Source of the DNA: Shimia gijangensis | GTDB taxonomy: Bacteria; Pseudomonadota; Alphaproteobacteria; Rhodobacterales; Rhodobacteraceae | Direction of reading: 5' to 3' | Assembly: GCF_900142085.1 (NCBI RefSeq) | Contig: NZ_FQZQ01000010.1 | Location: 62,001 to 126,000 of the forward strand | DNA: 64,000 bases | Shown: positions 44,393 to 53,716 of the stretch, piece by piece | How positions within the stretch are numbered: position 1 is the stretch's first letter | Layout of the letters: every line of letters starts with the position of its first letter | Notes under the pieces: model-generated | The model's database searches: none | What the model was told of the DNA's origin: nothing | What the model saw: the letters and a program-made list of their open reading frames with translations, nothing else | Program-made: the position numbers and the translations under genes

Positions 44393-45232
44393 CTAGTGCG
44401 CCATAAAGACAGGAACTTCGGCCTGTTCCAGCATATTACGGGTCGCACCACCAAGAATGGCTTCGCGGAACCGTGAGTGGCCGTAAGCCCCCATGACCAC
44501 CATATCGCAGTTCGAATCCTTGGCATGTCGCATGATAACATCGGATACACGCGGTAGCGTTTTGGACAGAACGTCGATTTCGACTTTGACGCCGTGGCGT
44601 GACAGGAACTGAGACAGCATACCGCCTGGGTCCGAGCGATTGGGTCCATGTGTGGGCGGGTCTACGACCACAACCCGAACCAGATCGGCATTTTTCAAAA
44701 TCGGCATTGCGGCACGAATGGCAACCAGTGCTTCGGCGCTTTCGTTCCAGGCAATCGAGACGGATTTGGCGTCGGCCAATGGTGTGGCTCCGTCTGGAAC
44801 GACCAGAACAGGGGCCTGACCTTCGAAAAGGGCAGCTTCGATTGTGGGCTCCAGCTCGGAGCCGTGGCCGCTACCATACGGTTTGGGCAGGATCACCAGA
44901 TCTGCAAAGCGGGCGCGTTGCGCCACATGGCGACCAAGGTCAGCAATCTGGGCGACACCGGATTCAGTACCCCACCGAATCCCCGCGGCTTCAAGGCGCG
45001 ATTTGGCAAAAGCTTCAATCTGATCGGCTTCTTCATGCGCGCGGCTCAGGGTTTCCTGCAGGACCATCGCATTGGCCCCCGCATAGTAATACCCTGACTG
45101 GCTGCGGTCGACACCGAGCGAAAGAACGTCGAGATGGCCGTTGTTGGCAACAGCCAGCGAGATGCCCTGATCAATTGGCGCTTCGGCCAGTTTTGTATCG
45201 GTCAGGACCGTCAAAAGCGATTTATAGGCCAT
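44393..45232 (-). CDS. Universal stress protein, tandem UspA domains
   Basis: A 279-residue protein with two Usp domains: [20 protein letters not shown] at the start of the first, and [20 protein letters not shown] at the start of the second. The ATP-binding-type glycine motif is in the second domain ([20 protein letters not shown]). It shares its divergent promoter region with ccoN, where an FNR box lies 104 bp upstream of its ATG. A Usp gene next to cbb3 genes is common in this group and suggests induction under low oxygen. Confidence 0.9.
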   Translation of the reverse strand: MAYKSLLTVLTDTKLAEAPIDQGISLAVANNGHLDVLSLGVDRSQSGYYYAGANAMVLQETLSRAHEEADQIEAFAKSRLEAAGIRWGTESGVAQIADLGRHVAQRARFADLVILPKPYGSGHGSELEPTIEAALFEGQAPVLVVPDGATPLADAKSVSIAWNESAEALVAIRAAMPILKNADLVRVVVVDPPTHGPNRSDPGGMLSQFLSRHGVKVEIDVLSKTLPRVSDVIMRHAKDSNCDMVVMGAYGHSRFREAILGGATRNMLEQAEVPVFMAH

Positions 45233-45335
45233 TCAATTCTCCATGGCACTTGCGGAAAACGATACTTGTCAGCGGCCCAGTTTGAGCCACCCTGTAGCGT
45301 GGTCTTTATTGGGTCGCTTTTTGACGCGTTGTGCT

Positions 45336-45349
45336 TTGATGCAGATCAA
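45336..45349. promoter_or_regulatory. FNR-type box between usp and ccoN
   Basis: TTGATGCAGATCAA is a full consensus match (TTGAT-N4-ATCAA). It lies 91 bp upstream of the ccoN ATG and 103 bp upstream of the usp ATG in the 208-bp divergent spacer. Confidence 0.88.
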
Positions 45350-45440
45350 GGCGATAAGCGGTACGGAGGATCAAAAGACACTCAGTCTAAATCCGCCAGG
45401 GTACGCTCGAATCGTGCCCGGCAAGACGAAGGGACGCAAT

Positions 45441-47042
45441 ATGTTGAATTATATCAAGCTTATCGCGCTTGCGGTGGTCACGCTTTGTGCGTTGATCGCG
45501 GCGAACTACGCGCGCGATGTGGCTTATCTGGTGCATGCGATTATCATCGCACTGGTATCAGGTGGGTTGTTTATCTGGACCTTGCGGAAGGTCGGCGACG
45601 TAACGTCGCATCCGCAGAATGAATATTTGGATAGCGTGGTACGCGCAGGCGTAATCGCGACGGCCTTCTGGGGTGTCGTCGGGTTCCTTGCCGGCGTTTT
45701 CATCGCTTTCCAGCTGGCATTTCCGGTACTGAACTTTGAATGGGCAGAAGGCTACGCCAACTTTGGACGCCTGCGTCCATTGCACACGTCAGCCGTGATC
45801 TTCGCCTTTGGCGGCAACGCATTGATCGCGTCGTCATTCTATGTTGTTCAGCGCACAAGTGCTGCTCGCCTCTGGGGCGGCAACCTTGGTTGGTTTGTCT
45901 TCTGGGGCTATCAGCTGTTTATCGTACTGGCAGCCACCGGCTATTTGCTGGGCGGCACGCAGTCGAAAGAATACGCCGAACCTGAATGGTATGTTGACCT
46001 TTGGTTGACGGTTGTCTGGGTGGCCTATCTGGCCGTTTTCCTGGGCACGATCATCAAACGCAAAGAGCCACATATCTATGTGGCCAACTGGTTTTACCTT
46101 TCGTTCATCGTCACCGTGGCGATGCTGCACCTGGTGAATAATGCGACCATCCCTGTTTCGATTTTCGGGTCGAAATCGGTTATCGTCTGGGCCGGCGTCC
46201 AGGACGCGATGACCCAGTGGTGGTACGGCCACAACGCTGTTGGCTTTTTCCTGACTGCAGGTTTCTTGGGCATGATGTACTACTTTGTGCCAAAGCAAGC
46301 CGAACGTCCGGTGTTCTCGTACAAGCTGTCGATTATCCACTTCTGGGCTCTGATCTTCCTGTACATCTGGGCTGGCCCACACCACCTGCACTACACCGCG
46401 CTGCCGGATTGGGCGTCGACACTGGGTATGGTGTTCTCGATTGTGCTTTGGATGCCGTCCTGGGGCGGCATGATCAACGGTCTGATGACGCTCTCGGGCG
46501 CATGGGACAAGCTGCGCACCGACCCTGTGATCCGCATGATGGTGATCTCGATCGGCTTTTATGGCATGTCGACCTTTGAGGGCCCGATGATGTCGATCCG
46601 CGCTGTGAACTCGCTGTCGCACTACACTGACTGGACCATTGGCCACGTGCACTCTGGTGCCTTGGGCTGGAACGGCATGATCACCTTTGGTGTTCTGTAC
46701 TTCCTGGTGCCTGTTCTGTGGAAACGCGAAGCGCTCTACTCGCTCAAGCTGGTGTCATGGCACTTCTGGCTCGCCACGATCGGTATTGTTTTGTACGCCG
46801 CATCGATGTGGGTCACTGGTATCATGGAAGGCCTGATGTGGCGTGAAGTGGATGCCAACGGCTTCCTGGTGAACTCGTTCGCTGACACTGTTGGTGCGAA
46901 ACAGCCGATGAACATCGTGCGTGGTTTGGGTGGACTTCTGTTCCTCTCGGGCGCCGTGATCATGTGCTACAATCTGTGGATGACTGTGAAGAAATCGCCG
47001 GCCAAAGAGTCGAGCCTTTCTGTCGCAGTCCCGGCTGAATAG
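45441..47042 (+). CDS. ccoN: cbb3-type cytochrome c oxidase subunit I
   Basis: A 533-residue, 12-helix catalytic subunit holding haem b and the haem b3-CuB centre. [20 protein letters not shown] has the first haem histidine. [20 protein letters not shown] and [13 protein letters not shown] hold the CuB histidines, including the crosslinked Tyr/His neighbourhood typical of cbb3. [20 protein letters not shown] has the haem b/b3 axial histidines. ATG 45441 has GAAGGGACG upstream; longer in-frame starts are not family-like. Confidence 0.97.
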   Translation: MLNYIKLIALAVVTLCALIAANYARDVAYLVHAIIIALVSGGLFIWTLRKVGDVTSHPQNEYLDSVVRAGVIATAFWGVVGFLAGVFIAFQLAFPVLNFEWAEGYANFGRLRPLHTSAVIFAFGGNALIASSFYVVQRTSAARLWGGNLGWFVFWGYQLFIVLAATGYLLGGTQSKEYAEPEWYVDLWLTVVWVAYLAVFLGTIIKRKEPHIYVANWFYLSFIVTVAMLHLVNNATIPVSIFGSKSVIVWAGVQDAMTQWWYGHNAVGFFLTAGFLGMMYYFVPKQAERPVFSYKLSIIHFWALIFLYIWAGPHHLHYTALPDWASTLGMVFSIVLWMPSWGGMINGLMTLSGAWDKLRTDPVIRMMVISIGFYGMSTFEGPMMSIRAVNSLSHYTDWTIGHVHSGALGWNGMITFGVLYFLVPVLWKREALYSLKLVSWHFWLATIGIVLYAASMWVTGIMEGLMWREVDANGFLVNSFADTVGAKQPMNIVRGLGGLLFLSGAVIMCYNLWMTVKKSPAKESSLSVAVPAE

Positions 47043-47055
47043 GAGGGCCGGAGCA

Positions 47056-47784
47056 ATGGGAATTCTTGACAAACATAAGGTTCTAGAAACCAACGCGACC
47101 CTCCTGCTGATTTTCAGCCTGTTGGTTGTAACCATTGGTGGCATCGTTCAGTTGGCACCACTGTTCTACCTTGAAAACACCATCGAGGATGTGGAGGGCA
47201 TGCGCCCGTACACACCCCTCGAGATGGCGGGTCGGGAGGTTTATATCCGTGAAGGCTGCTATGTCTGCCACTCACAGATGATCCGTCCGATGCGTGATGA
47301 GGTTGAACGCTATGGTCACTATTCGCTGGCTGCGGAATCCAAATACGACCACCCCTTTCAGTGGGGTTCTAAACGGACAGGTCCTGATCTGGCTCGTGTA
47401 GGTGGTCGTTATTCGGATGAATGGCACGTGGATCACATGCGCAACCCACAAGCGGTTGTGCCGGAATCGATCATGCCAAAATATGGCTTCCTCGAGCGTA
47501 AGAAGATCGACGGCAAATACATTGGTGAGCTGATGGCGACCAACGCACTTGTCGGCGTGCCTTATACTGAGGACATGATCGCCAATGCCAAGGCTGACTT
47601 TGCGGCTCAGGCTGATCCGGACAGCGACTATGATGGTTTGCTGGAACGTTACGGTGACAAGGTGAACGTACGCAACTTTGATGGCCAAGCGGGCATCTCA
47701 GAAGCAGACGCGCTGATCGCTTACTTGCAAATGTTGGGCACGCTGGTCGACTTCTCGACCTTCAACCCCGACATGCACCGGTAA
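47056..47784 (+). CDS. ccoO: cbb3 oxidase monohaem cytochrome c subunit II
   Basis: A 242-residue subunit with one N-terminal membrane helix and a c-type haem in [18 protein letters not shown] (CxxCH). The axial methionine is probably in [10 protein letters not shown]. It accepts electrons on the way to CcoN. Its start is 13 bp after ccoN. Confidence 0.97.
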   Translation: MGILDKHKVLETNATLLLIFSLLVVTIGGIVQLAPLFYLENTIEDVEGMRPYTPLEMAGREVYIREGCYVCHSQMIRPMRDEVERYGHYSLAAESKYDHPFQWGSKRTGPDLARVGGRYSDEWHVDHMRNPQAVVPESIMPKYGFLERKKIDGKYIGELMATNALVGVPYTEDMIANAKADFAAQADPDSDYDGLLERYGDKVNVRNFDGQAGISEADALIAYLQMLGTLVDFSTFNPDMHR

Positions 47785-47796
47785 GGGAGAGAAATT

Positions 47797-47982
47797 ATGG
47801 AAACATATACTCTTATGCGTGAGTTCGCCGACAGCTGGATGCTCTTGTTCTTGTTCGTATTCTTTATCGGGGTCATCTTTTGGGTGTTCCGTCCAGGTGC
47901 GACCAAGGAATACCGCGATACTGCGGGCATCCCGTTCCGGCACAGTGACAAACCCGCCACGGATGAGGAGGCGAGGACATGA
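47797..47982 (+). CDS. ccoQ: cbb3 oxidase subunit CcoQ
   Basis: A 61-residue single-helix protein ([20 protein letters not shown]) that stabilises the oxidase and, in Rhodobacter, affects signalling from the oxidase. It overlaps ccoP by 4 bp (ATGA), as usual. Confidence 0.93.
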   Translation: METYTLMREFADSWMLLFLFVFFIGVIFWVFRPGATKEYRDTAGIPFRHSDKPATDEEART

Positions 47983-48845
47983 GCAAGAAACCTGTTCAGA
48001 AAAAGCAAGATCCGGAAACCACCGGTCACGTTTGGGACGGCATCGAAGAGTTTAACAATCCACTCCCTCGTTGGTGGCTGTGGACTTTCTATGTCACAAT
48101 CATCTGGGCCATTGGCTATACTGTCCTCTATCCGGCGTGGCCGGGTCTTACGGGCACCACTCAGGGTGTTCTGGGATGGTCGCAGCGTGCTGATGTTGAA
48201 GCTGACATTGCATCTGCGTCAGAAAAGCTGGCTCCAATCAACGCCAAACTGGAAGCGGCAGACCTGACTGCCATTTCCAGCGATGCTGAGCTGAGTGGCT
48301 ATGCTGCTTCGGCTGGTGCGGCGGTGTTCAAAACCTGGTGCGCTCAGTGCCACGGTTCTGGGGCTGCTGGTGCGGTTGGCTATCCGAACCTCTTGGACAA
48401 CGACTGGCTGTGGGGCGGCGATATCGAAGCCATCTACGCCACCGTTAAGCACGGGGTTCGCACCGAAGAAGACGACGATGCGCGTTACTCGGAAATGCCC
48501 GCCTTTGGTGTTGATTACCTCGAGCCCGAGCAAATCGATTCTGTGGTCAACTATGTGATGTCTCTGTCCGGTGATCCGGTGGATGCCTCTCTGGTGGCTG
48601 CTGGTGGTGAAGTGTTTGCTGAAGAATGCACATCTTGCCACGCCGAAGACGGCACGGGCGACCGCGAGCAAGGTGCACCTAACCTGACCGATGCGATCTG
48701 GCTTTATGGTGGTGACTACGATGCCATCAAAGAGACCGTCAGCAACAGCCGTTATGGTGTAATGCCAAGCTGGGGTTCACGTCTGAGCGAAGCTCAGGTC
48801 CGTGCAGTCGCAGCTTATGTTCACCAGCTTGGTGGCGGTGAGTAA
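47979..48845 (+). CDS. ccoP: cbb3 oxidase dihaem cytochrome c subunit III
   Basis: A 288-residue subunit with an N-terminal membrane helix ([20 protein letters not shown]) and two c-haem sites, [12 protein letters not shown] and [29 protein letters not shown] is the family start. It receives electrons from soluble or membrane-anchored cytochromes c, possibly including the one at 35.5 kb. A strong terminator follows. Confidence 0.97.
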   Translation: MSKKPVQKKQDPETTGHVWDGIEEFNNPLPRWWLWTFYVTIIWAIGYTVLYPAWPGLTGTTQGVLGWSQRADVEADIASASEKLAPINAKLEAADLTAISSDAELSGYAASAGAAVFKTWCAQCHGSGAAGAVGYPNLLDNDWLWGGDIEAIYATVKHGVRTEEDDDARYSEMPAFGVDYLEPEQIDSVVNYVMSLSGDPVDASLVAAGGEVFAEECTSCHAEDGTGDREQGAPNLTDAIWLYGGDYDAIKETVSNSRYGVMPSWGSRLSEAQVRAVAAYVHQLGGGE

Positions 48846-48885
48846 TCACATTTGAAATCTCTGTGGCGGTAAGCGCCGCAGACGA

Positions 48886-48916
48886 GGGCCCCGGTTTTAC
48901 AAACCGGGGCCCTTTC
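48886..48916 (+). terminator. Terminator of ccoNOQP
   Basis: GGGCCCCGGTTT and AAACCGGGGCCC form a 12-bp perfect stem with a short loop, followed by TTTCCGTTTT, 40 bp past the ccoP stop. Confidence 0.88.
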
Positions 48917-48978
48917 CGTTTTAGGAATGGCGGCGACCCAAGGCCAAGGTCCCATAGAAAATCATCTGAAAATAGTTG

Positions 48979-48992
48979 TTTTGTGCACAAAA
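48979..48992. promoter_or_regulatory. 14-bp palindrome downstream of ccoP
   Basis: TTTTGTGCACAAAA is a perfect palindrome in the ccoP-ccoG gap, 36 bp before the first FNR box. It equals the 22.1-kb palindrome with GC inserted at the centre. It is a candidate repressor site; the protein is unknown. Confidence 0.35.
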
Positions 48993-49028
48993 AAATAACG
49001 CCTTGGGCGAGCAGATAATGTGTGCAGT

Positions 49029-49042
49029 TTGATCTGGGTCAA
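49029..49042. promoter_or_regulatory. FNR-type box far upstream of ccoG
   Basis: TTGATCTGGGTCAA matches TTGA-N6-TCAA. It is 360 bp before the ccoG start, too far for ordinary activation of ccoG, so it may drive a separate short transcript. Confidence 0.65.
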
Positions 49043-49154
49043 AGGCGATTTGGCGGGAATCGGAAAGAGTGAGGGCAATCAAGGCCCTGTTCGCTGCTGA
49101 AAATTCAGTGTTCTGGGGTTCAGAGTTGCCCGTGACTTACGTTGTGGGGCAAAG

Positions 49155-49200
49155 GTGTCGGCTTTCCGTCCTGTTCGCGCGTTTCCTGGAAAGCCGACAC
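49155..49200. other. 13-bp perfect hairpin in the ccoP-ccoG gap
   Basis: GTGTCGGCTTTCC (49155-49167) and GGAAAGCCGACAC (49188-49200) are exact inverted repeats with a 20-nt spacer. There is no T-run, so it is not a standard terminator. It could be a structured RNA, an operator or a small mobile repeat. The rest of the 557-bp gap holds FNR boxes, a CTACAT/ATGTAG repeat (49315-49331) and no convincing gene. Confidence 0.5.
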
Positions 49201-49334
49201 TTACTAAACAAGCATATCACCTGCACCTTTGAATGCAATCCCACTTTGGGAAGGTTTTTCTGTTCGCATTCGTCGTTTCGACGAGGTAGTGGCTGGACGT
49301 CGAAAATTAAAAACCTACATTAAGGATGTAGAAT

Positions 49335-49348
49335 TTGATGCAAATCAA
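49335..49348 (+). promoter_or_regulatory. FNR-type box upstream of ccoG
   Basis: TTGATGCAAATCAA is a full consensus match 54 bp upstream of the ccoG start, a normal position for an FNR-activated promoter. Confidence 0.85.
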
Positions 49349-49402
49349 AGTCCTTGACCGTCAGGTTGGCGAAAAGACACTCAGAGAATTCTTTAGGCGC
49401 GA

Positions 49403-50839
49403 GTGATTCCTGTGAGTAAAACCGATCAAGAGCCGGAGCTATATGCGGCCCGTGAACCCATTTTTCCGAAGCGTGTGTACGGAAAGTTCCGTAATCTCAA
49501 ATGGTTCCTCATGGCCTTTACGTTGGGTATTTATTACCTGACCCCGTGGATTCGCTGGGATCGGGGGCCAAGCCTTCCTGATCAGGCCGTGCTGGTTGAT
49601 ATTGCCAATCGCCGTTTCTTTTTCTTCATGATCGAAATCTGGCCGCATGAGTTTTATTTTGTTGCGGGTCTGTTGATTATGGCAGGCTTGGGGCTGTTCT
49701 TGTTTACCTCGGCACTGGGAAGGGTCTGGTGTGGATATGCCTGTCCACAAACTGTCTGGACAGATTTGTTTCTACTTGTGGAACGATGGATAGAAGGCGA
49801 CCGTAACGCGCGGTTACGCCTGCACCGGCAAAAGAAATGGGATTTTCGCAAGTTTCGATTGCGGGTTATCAAAGTGCTCTCGTGGATTTTTATCGGGCTT
49901 GCGACTGGCGGGGCTTGGGTCTTTTATTTCACCGATGCGCCAGCGCTGCTGCAAAGCCTGCTATTGGGCACAGCACACCCAATTGCCTACACCACAATTG
50001 CGGTGATGACCTTTTTTACCGTGTTCTTTGGCGCTATCGCCCGAGAGCAGATTTGTATCTATGCTTGTCCATGGCCCCGCATTCAGGCGGCCATGATGGA
50101 CGAAGATACCTTGGTCGTGGGCTATCGCGACTGGCGTGGTGAGCCGCGCGGCAAAGGCAAACGGACGCAGGACACTGAGCTTGGCGATTGTATCGACTGC
50201 ATGGCTTGCGTGAATGTCTGCCCCACTGGCATCGACATTCGCGATGGCCAGCAACTGGAATGCATCACCTGCGCACTTTGCATTGATGCCTGCGACGAAA
50301 TGATGGAGAAGGTCGGAAAGCCACGCGGTTTGATCGACTATCTGGCAGCTTCGGACGAGGGCCGCGAACGAGAGGGTGGACAGCCAAAGAGTATTTGGAA
50401 ACACATTCTGCGCCCACGGACCATTCTGTATACAACGCTGTGGTCGCTGGTTGGGGTTATGCTGGTCGTGGCTTTGTTCTTGCGCTCGGACATTGAGCTG
50501 ACTGTCGCGCCTGTGCGTAATCCTACCTTTGTCACCCTATCTGACGGCACAATCCGCAACACCTATGAAGTGCGTCTGCGCAACAAGCATGGCGATGATC
50601 GTCCCTTCCAGATTTCAGTGAAGGGCGATCCGTCGCTGCTGGTTCAGCTTGAGGGCACAGAAGGCGATACCGTTATCGTTCCGGCCGATCAAATGAAGCT
50701 GCAACGGGTTTATGTGCTATCTCCAAAAGGCGCTCTGCCCGCAGAAAGTGCGAGCACCGGGTTCCGTATTTGGGTTGAGGATGCGTCCAATGGCGATCGG
50801 GTGTATAAAGACACCGTATTCAACGGAAGGGCCAACTGA
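49403..50839 (+). CDS. ccoG: cbb3 oxidase assembly ferredoxin CcoG (RdxA/FixG)
   Basis: A 478-residue membrane ferredoxin. It has several membrane helices, then two [4Fe-4S] motifs in GDCIDCMACVNVCPTGIDI and ECITCALCIDACDEM, and a C-terminal Ig-like periplasmic domain (about residue 365 on). CcoG reduces Cu(II) for cbb3 biogenesis. The first possible start is GTG 49403; GTG 49412 (VSKTDQEPE) is an alternative. It heads ccoGHIS. Confidence 0.94.
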   Translation: MIPVSKTDQEPELYAAREPIFPKRVYGKFRNLKWFLMAFTLGIYYLTPWIRWDRGPSLPDQAVLVDIANRRFFFFMIEIWPHEFYFVAGLLIMAGLGLFLFTSALGRVWCGYACPQTVWTDLFLLVERWIEGDRNARLRLHRQKKWDFRKFRLRVIKVLSWIFIGLATGGAWVFYFTDAPALLQSLLLGTAHPIAYTTIAVMTFFTVFFGAIAREQICIYACPWPRIQAAMMDEDTLVVGYRDWRGEPRGKGKRTQDTELGDCIDCMACVNVCPTGIDIRDGQQLECITCALCIDACDEMMEKVGKPRGLIDYLAASDEGREREGGQPKSIWKHILRPRTILYTTLWSLVGVMLVVALFLRSDIELTVAPVRNPTFVTLSDGTIRNTYEVRLRNKHGDDRPFQISVKGDPSLLVQLEGTEGDTVIVPADQMKLQRVYVLSPKGALPAESASTGFRIWVEDASNGDRVYKDTVFNGRAN

Positions 50840-51297
50840 TGGCAGAACGTGAATTTACCGGTCGTCATGCTGCAATGGTGTTTGTTGGGGCTTTTGGTGT
50901 CATCATCGCTGTTAATCTTTTACTGGCCTTTTCCGCGGTCAAAACCTTTCCGGGGCTCGAGGTGAAAAACTCGTATGTTGCCAGTCAGGAATTTGACGCG
51001 CGACGCATTGCTCAGACCGCTTTGGGCTGGAAAGTTGCAGCGCGGGCCACGGGTGGGTTGGTGATCCTGTCGATCACAGACCAAGAGGGGGCTCCGGTTC
51101 AGGTGACGTCGCTTGAGGCAATTCTGGGCCGTGCAACCCATATGAAAGATGACATGGAACCGGCGTTTCAGTTTGACGGGTCGGTTTATGTTGCACCTGC
51201 TGAGCTGGCGGGCGGAAACTGGAATATTAGGATGAAGGCCACTGCCCAAGATGGAACCGAGTTCACGCAGCGCGTGGTCCTCTACGTCAAAGGTTGA
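50839..51297 (+). CDS. ccoH: cbb3 oxidase assembly protein CcoH (FixH)
   Basis: A 152-residue protein with one N-terminal membrane helix (AAMVFVGAFGVIIAVNLLLA), then VKNSYVASQEFDARRIAQTA and a beta-rich periplasmic domain. CcoH is needed for CcoP and oxidase stability. It overlaps the ccoG stop by one base. Confidence 0.92.
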   Translation: MAEREFTGRHAAMVFVGAFGVIIAVNLLLAFSAVKTFPGLEVKNSYVASQEFDARRIAQTALGWKVAARATGGLVILSITDQEGAPVQVTSLEAILGRATHMKDDMEPAFQFDGSVYVAPAELAGGNWNIRMKATAQDGTEFTQRVVLYVKG

Positions 51298-51300
51298 GCC

Positions 51301-53490
51301 ATGACCGCTGTAATGCGTCCCTCCGCGTCTGCCTGTCCGGCCTGTGATGCCGCCCCAGCCGCGGCCGCGCTTGCGGCTGAGCAGGAACAGCAAAAGGATG
51401 CGCGTCTGGCGCTGTCGCTGCCGACGATCCACTGTGCGGCCTGTATTTCGGCAGTTGAACGTCAGCTGAACGCCTATCCCGGCGTGAAATCCGCGCGGGT
51501 GAACCTCACCTTGAAACGCGCCACAGTTGAGGCCGAACATGATGTTCTGGCCGAAGATCTGGTCGGAGCGCTCACTGGTATCGGCTATGAAGCCCATGAG
51601 TTGGATGCGGGGACATTGTCTGCCACTGAAAACGACAAGGCAGGACGCGATCTGTTGATGCGGCTGGCCGTGGCCGGTTTTGCATCGATGAACGTGATGT
51701 TGTTGTCGGTTTCCGTTTGGGCCGGGGCCGAAGCTGCGACACGGGACATGTTCCATTGGATTTCGGCGGCAATTGCGCTGCCGACCATCGTTTTTTCGGG
51801 TAAGCCGTTTTATGTGAGTGCGTGGTCTGCGTTGAGAAACAAACGTCTGAATATGGACGTGCCAATTGTATTGGCGATACTTCTGGCGGTGGCGACGTCA
51901 CTTTGGGAAACCATGCTGTCCGGCGAGCACGCCTATTTCGACGCGGCGCTGACGCTGGTGTTTTTCCTGCTGGCAGGTCGCTATCTGGATTATCGCACCC
52001 GCGCCGTTGCCCGATCTGCCGCCGAGGAACTGGCGGCATTGGAAGTGCCGCGCGCGATCCGAATGGTGGACGGTGCAGAAGAAACGGTTCAGGTCAGCGA
52101 ACTTGTGGTTGGCGACCTTGTGATTGTGCGCCCTGGTGGCAGGATGCCCGTGGATGGTCAGATTGTCGAAGGCCAGTCTGAACTCGACCGGTCTTTGCTG
52201 ACCGGTGAAACAGTGCCAGTCTATGCCGAGCCGGGGGGTGGCGTCAGCGCGGGTGAAGTGAACCTGACCGGACCATTGGTCATTCGCGCCACAGCAGTGG
52301 GAGAAGAAACCAGCCTACACCGCATGGCAGACCTTGTTGCCATCGCCGAGTCTGGTCGGTCGCGGTACACGTCATTGGCGGACAGCGCGGCCAAGCTTTA
52401 TGCGCCGGGGGTTCACATCCTGTCCGCGCTCGCCTTTGTGGGGTGGTATCTTTACACATTTGATTTGCGCACAGCGTTGAACATTGCCGCGGCTGTATTG
52501 ATCATTACTTGTCCCTGTGCGCTGGGTCTTGCGGTGCCTGCTGTGACCACGGCTGCGTCGGGGCGATTGTTTCGCAAAGGCATGTTGATCAAGCACTCAA
52601 CGGCTTTGGAACGGCTGGCACAGGTGGACACGGTTGTGTTTGATAAGACTGGCACACTGACTGCGGGCACGCCGCGATTGACCAATCTGGACGAGTTTGC
52701 CCGCGAGGAAATAGAAGTGGCTTTGGCATTGGCGATGGGATCGTCTCATCCACTGTCACAAGCGCTTAGCGATGCCGCGCGGGAACTGGGTGTGAGACCT
52801 GCCAAACTGAGCGAGATTGAAGAGGTTCCGGGTTTCGGGACCCAAGGCAAGCGGAACGGCACCCTGGTGCGTTTGGGGCGTGCCACATGGGTTGGAGCGC
52901 AGCCTTTGGCACAGACATCTGCATTTTTGTCTTTGGGCGATGGCGCCGCACGCGCCTTCACCTTTGAGGACACGCTGCGCGATGGCGCTGAAGAGGCTGT
53001 GCGCACTCTTTTGGATGGTGGCAAAGAGGTTCTGCTGATCTCGGGGGACAGCACCGGGGCGGTGGAAAGTCTTGCCGCCCGTCTGGGTATCACCAAATGG
53101 GTGGCCGAGGCGCTGCCCGAAGATAAAGCCGCACGGGTGATGGCGCTGACGGACGAAGGTCGGCGCGTTTTGATGGTCGGCGATGGTCTGAATGACACGG
53201 CTGCTCTGGCGACTGCGCATGTTTCGATTTCCCCGGCGTCGGCTTTGGATGCGGCGCGTGTGGCGTCAGATATTGTGTTATTGGGCGGGGATCTCAGCCC
53301 GATTGCCGATGCCTTGGCGACGGCGCGGTCTGCGACCAAACGCATCCGTGAAAACTTTCGAATTGCGACGGTTTACAACATCATCGCTGTGCCGCTGGCG
53401 GTCGCCGGACTGGCAACACCCCTGATTGCCGCATTGGCCATGTCATCGTCTTCGATTACTGTGTCGCTCAACGCTTTGCGGTTGAGGTAA
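51301..53490 (+). CDS. ccoI: Copper P1B-type ATPase CcoI (FixI)
   Basis: A 729-residue copper exporter that supplies Cu for cbb3 assembly. It has an N-terminal ACPACDA cysteine cluster, then a heavy-metal domain with LPTIHCAACISAVERQLNAY, the phosphatase TGE in LLTGETVPVYAEPGG, the transport motif ITCPCALGLAVPAV, the phosphorylation site VVFDKTGTLTAGTP and the hinge MVGDGLNDTAALATAHV. All P-type motifs are intact. Confidence 0.96.
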   Translation: MTAVMRPSASACPACDAAPAAAALAAEQEQQKDARLALSLPTIHCAACISAVERQLNAYPGVKSARVNLTLKRATVEAEHDVLAEDLVGALTGIGYEAHELDAGTLSATENDKAGRDLLMRLAVAGFASMNVMLLSVSVWAGAEAATRDMFHWISAAIALPTIVFSGKPFYVSAWSALRNKRLNMDVPIVLAILLAVATSLWETMLSGEHAYFDAALTLVFFLLAGRYLDYRTRAVARSAAEELAALEVPRAIRMVDGAEETVQVSELVVGDLVIVRPGGRMPVDGQIVEGQSELDRSLLTGETVPVYAEPGGGVSAGEVNLTGPLVIRATAVGEETSLHRMADLVAIAESGRSRYTSLADSAAKLYAPGVHILSALAFVGWYLYTFDLRTALNIAAAVLIITCPCALGLAVPAVTTAASGRLFRKGMLIKHSTALERLAQVDTVVFDKTGTLTAGTPRLTNLDEFAREEIEVALALAMGSSHPLSQALSDAARELGVRPAKLSEIEEVPGFGTQGKRNGTLVRLGRATWVGAQPLAQTSAFLSLGDGAARAFTFEDTLRDGAEEAVRTLLDGGKEVLLISGDSTGAVESLAARLGITKWVAEALPEDKAARVMALTDEGRRVLMVGDGLNDTAALATAHVSISPASALDAARVASDIVLLGGDLSPIADALATARSATKRIRENFRIATVYNIIAVPLAVAGLATPLIAALAMSSSSITVSLNALRLR

Positions 53491-53497
53491 AGGCCTG

Positions 53498-53656
53498 ATG
53501 GAAGTTCTTGCGTATCTGATCCCGATTTCACTGATCCTTGGGGGGATTGGGCTTTTGTTCTTTATCTTTACGGTGCGCACCAACCAGTATGACGACCCGG
53601 AAGGCGACGCACAGCGTATTCTGAACAGTGAATGGGACGATCACCCCAAGCCCTAG
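53498..53656 (+). CDS. ccoS: cbb3 oxidase maturation protein CcoS
   Basis: A 52-residue single-helix protein (ISLILGGIGLLFFIFTVRTN) followed by QYDDPEGDAQRILNSEWDD, the CcoS signature (helix, short Asp/Pro-rich tail). It is needed to insert haem and copper into CcoN. It starts 7 bp after ccoI and closes the assembly operon. Confidence 0.93.
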   Translation: MEVLAYLIPISLILGGIGLLFFIFTVRTNQYDDPEGDAQRILNSEWDDHPKP

Positions 53657-53675
53657 CGCCCACCGAACACACAGC

Positions 53676-53709
53676 TGCCTCCGGCGGGAGCATTTTTGAA
53701 ACAGTGAAG
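53676..53709. repeat. Dispersed 3'-end repeat, copy 3
   Basis: A 34-bp element beginning TGCCTCCGGCGGGAG and ending AAACAGTGAAG, between the convergent ends of ccoS and the FAH gene. The first 15 bases are identical to the copy at 2349. Confidence 0.6.
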
Positions 53710-53716
53710 CGCGGTC

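Noticed and set aside
45834-46652. 272-codon frame antisense to ccoN
   Set aside because: It is the complementary frame of a certain oxidase gene, with His/Arg/Gln-rich low-quality sequence.
49069-49323. 84-codon GTG frame between the two FNR boxes
   Set aside because: Its composition is not protein-like, it crosses the perfect hairpin, and any FNR-driven start from the upstream box would fall after its GTG.
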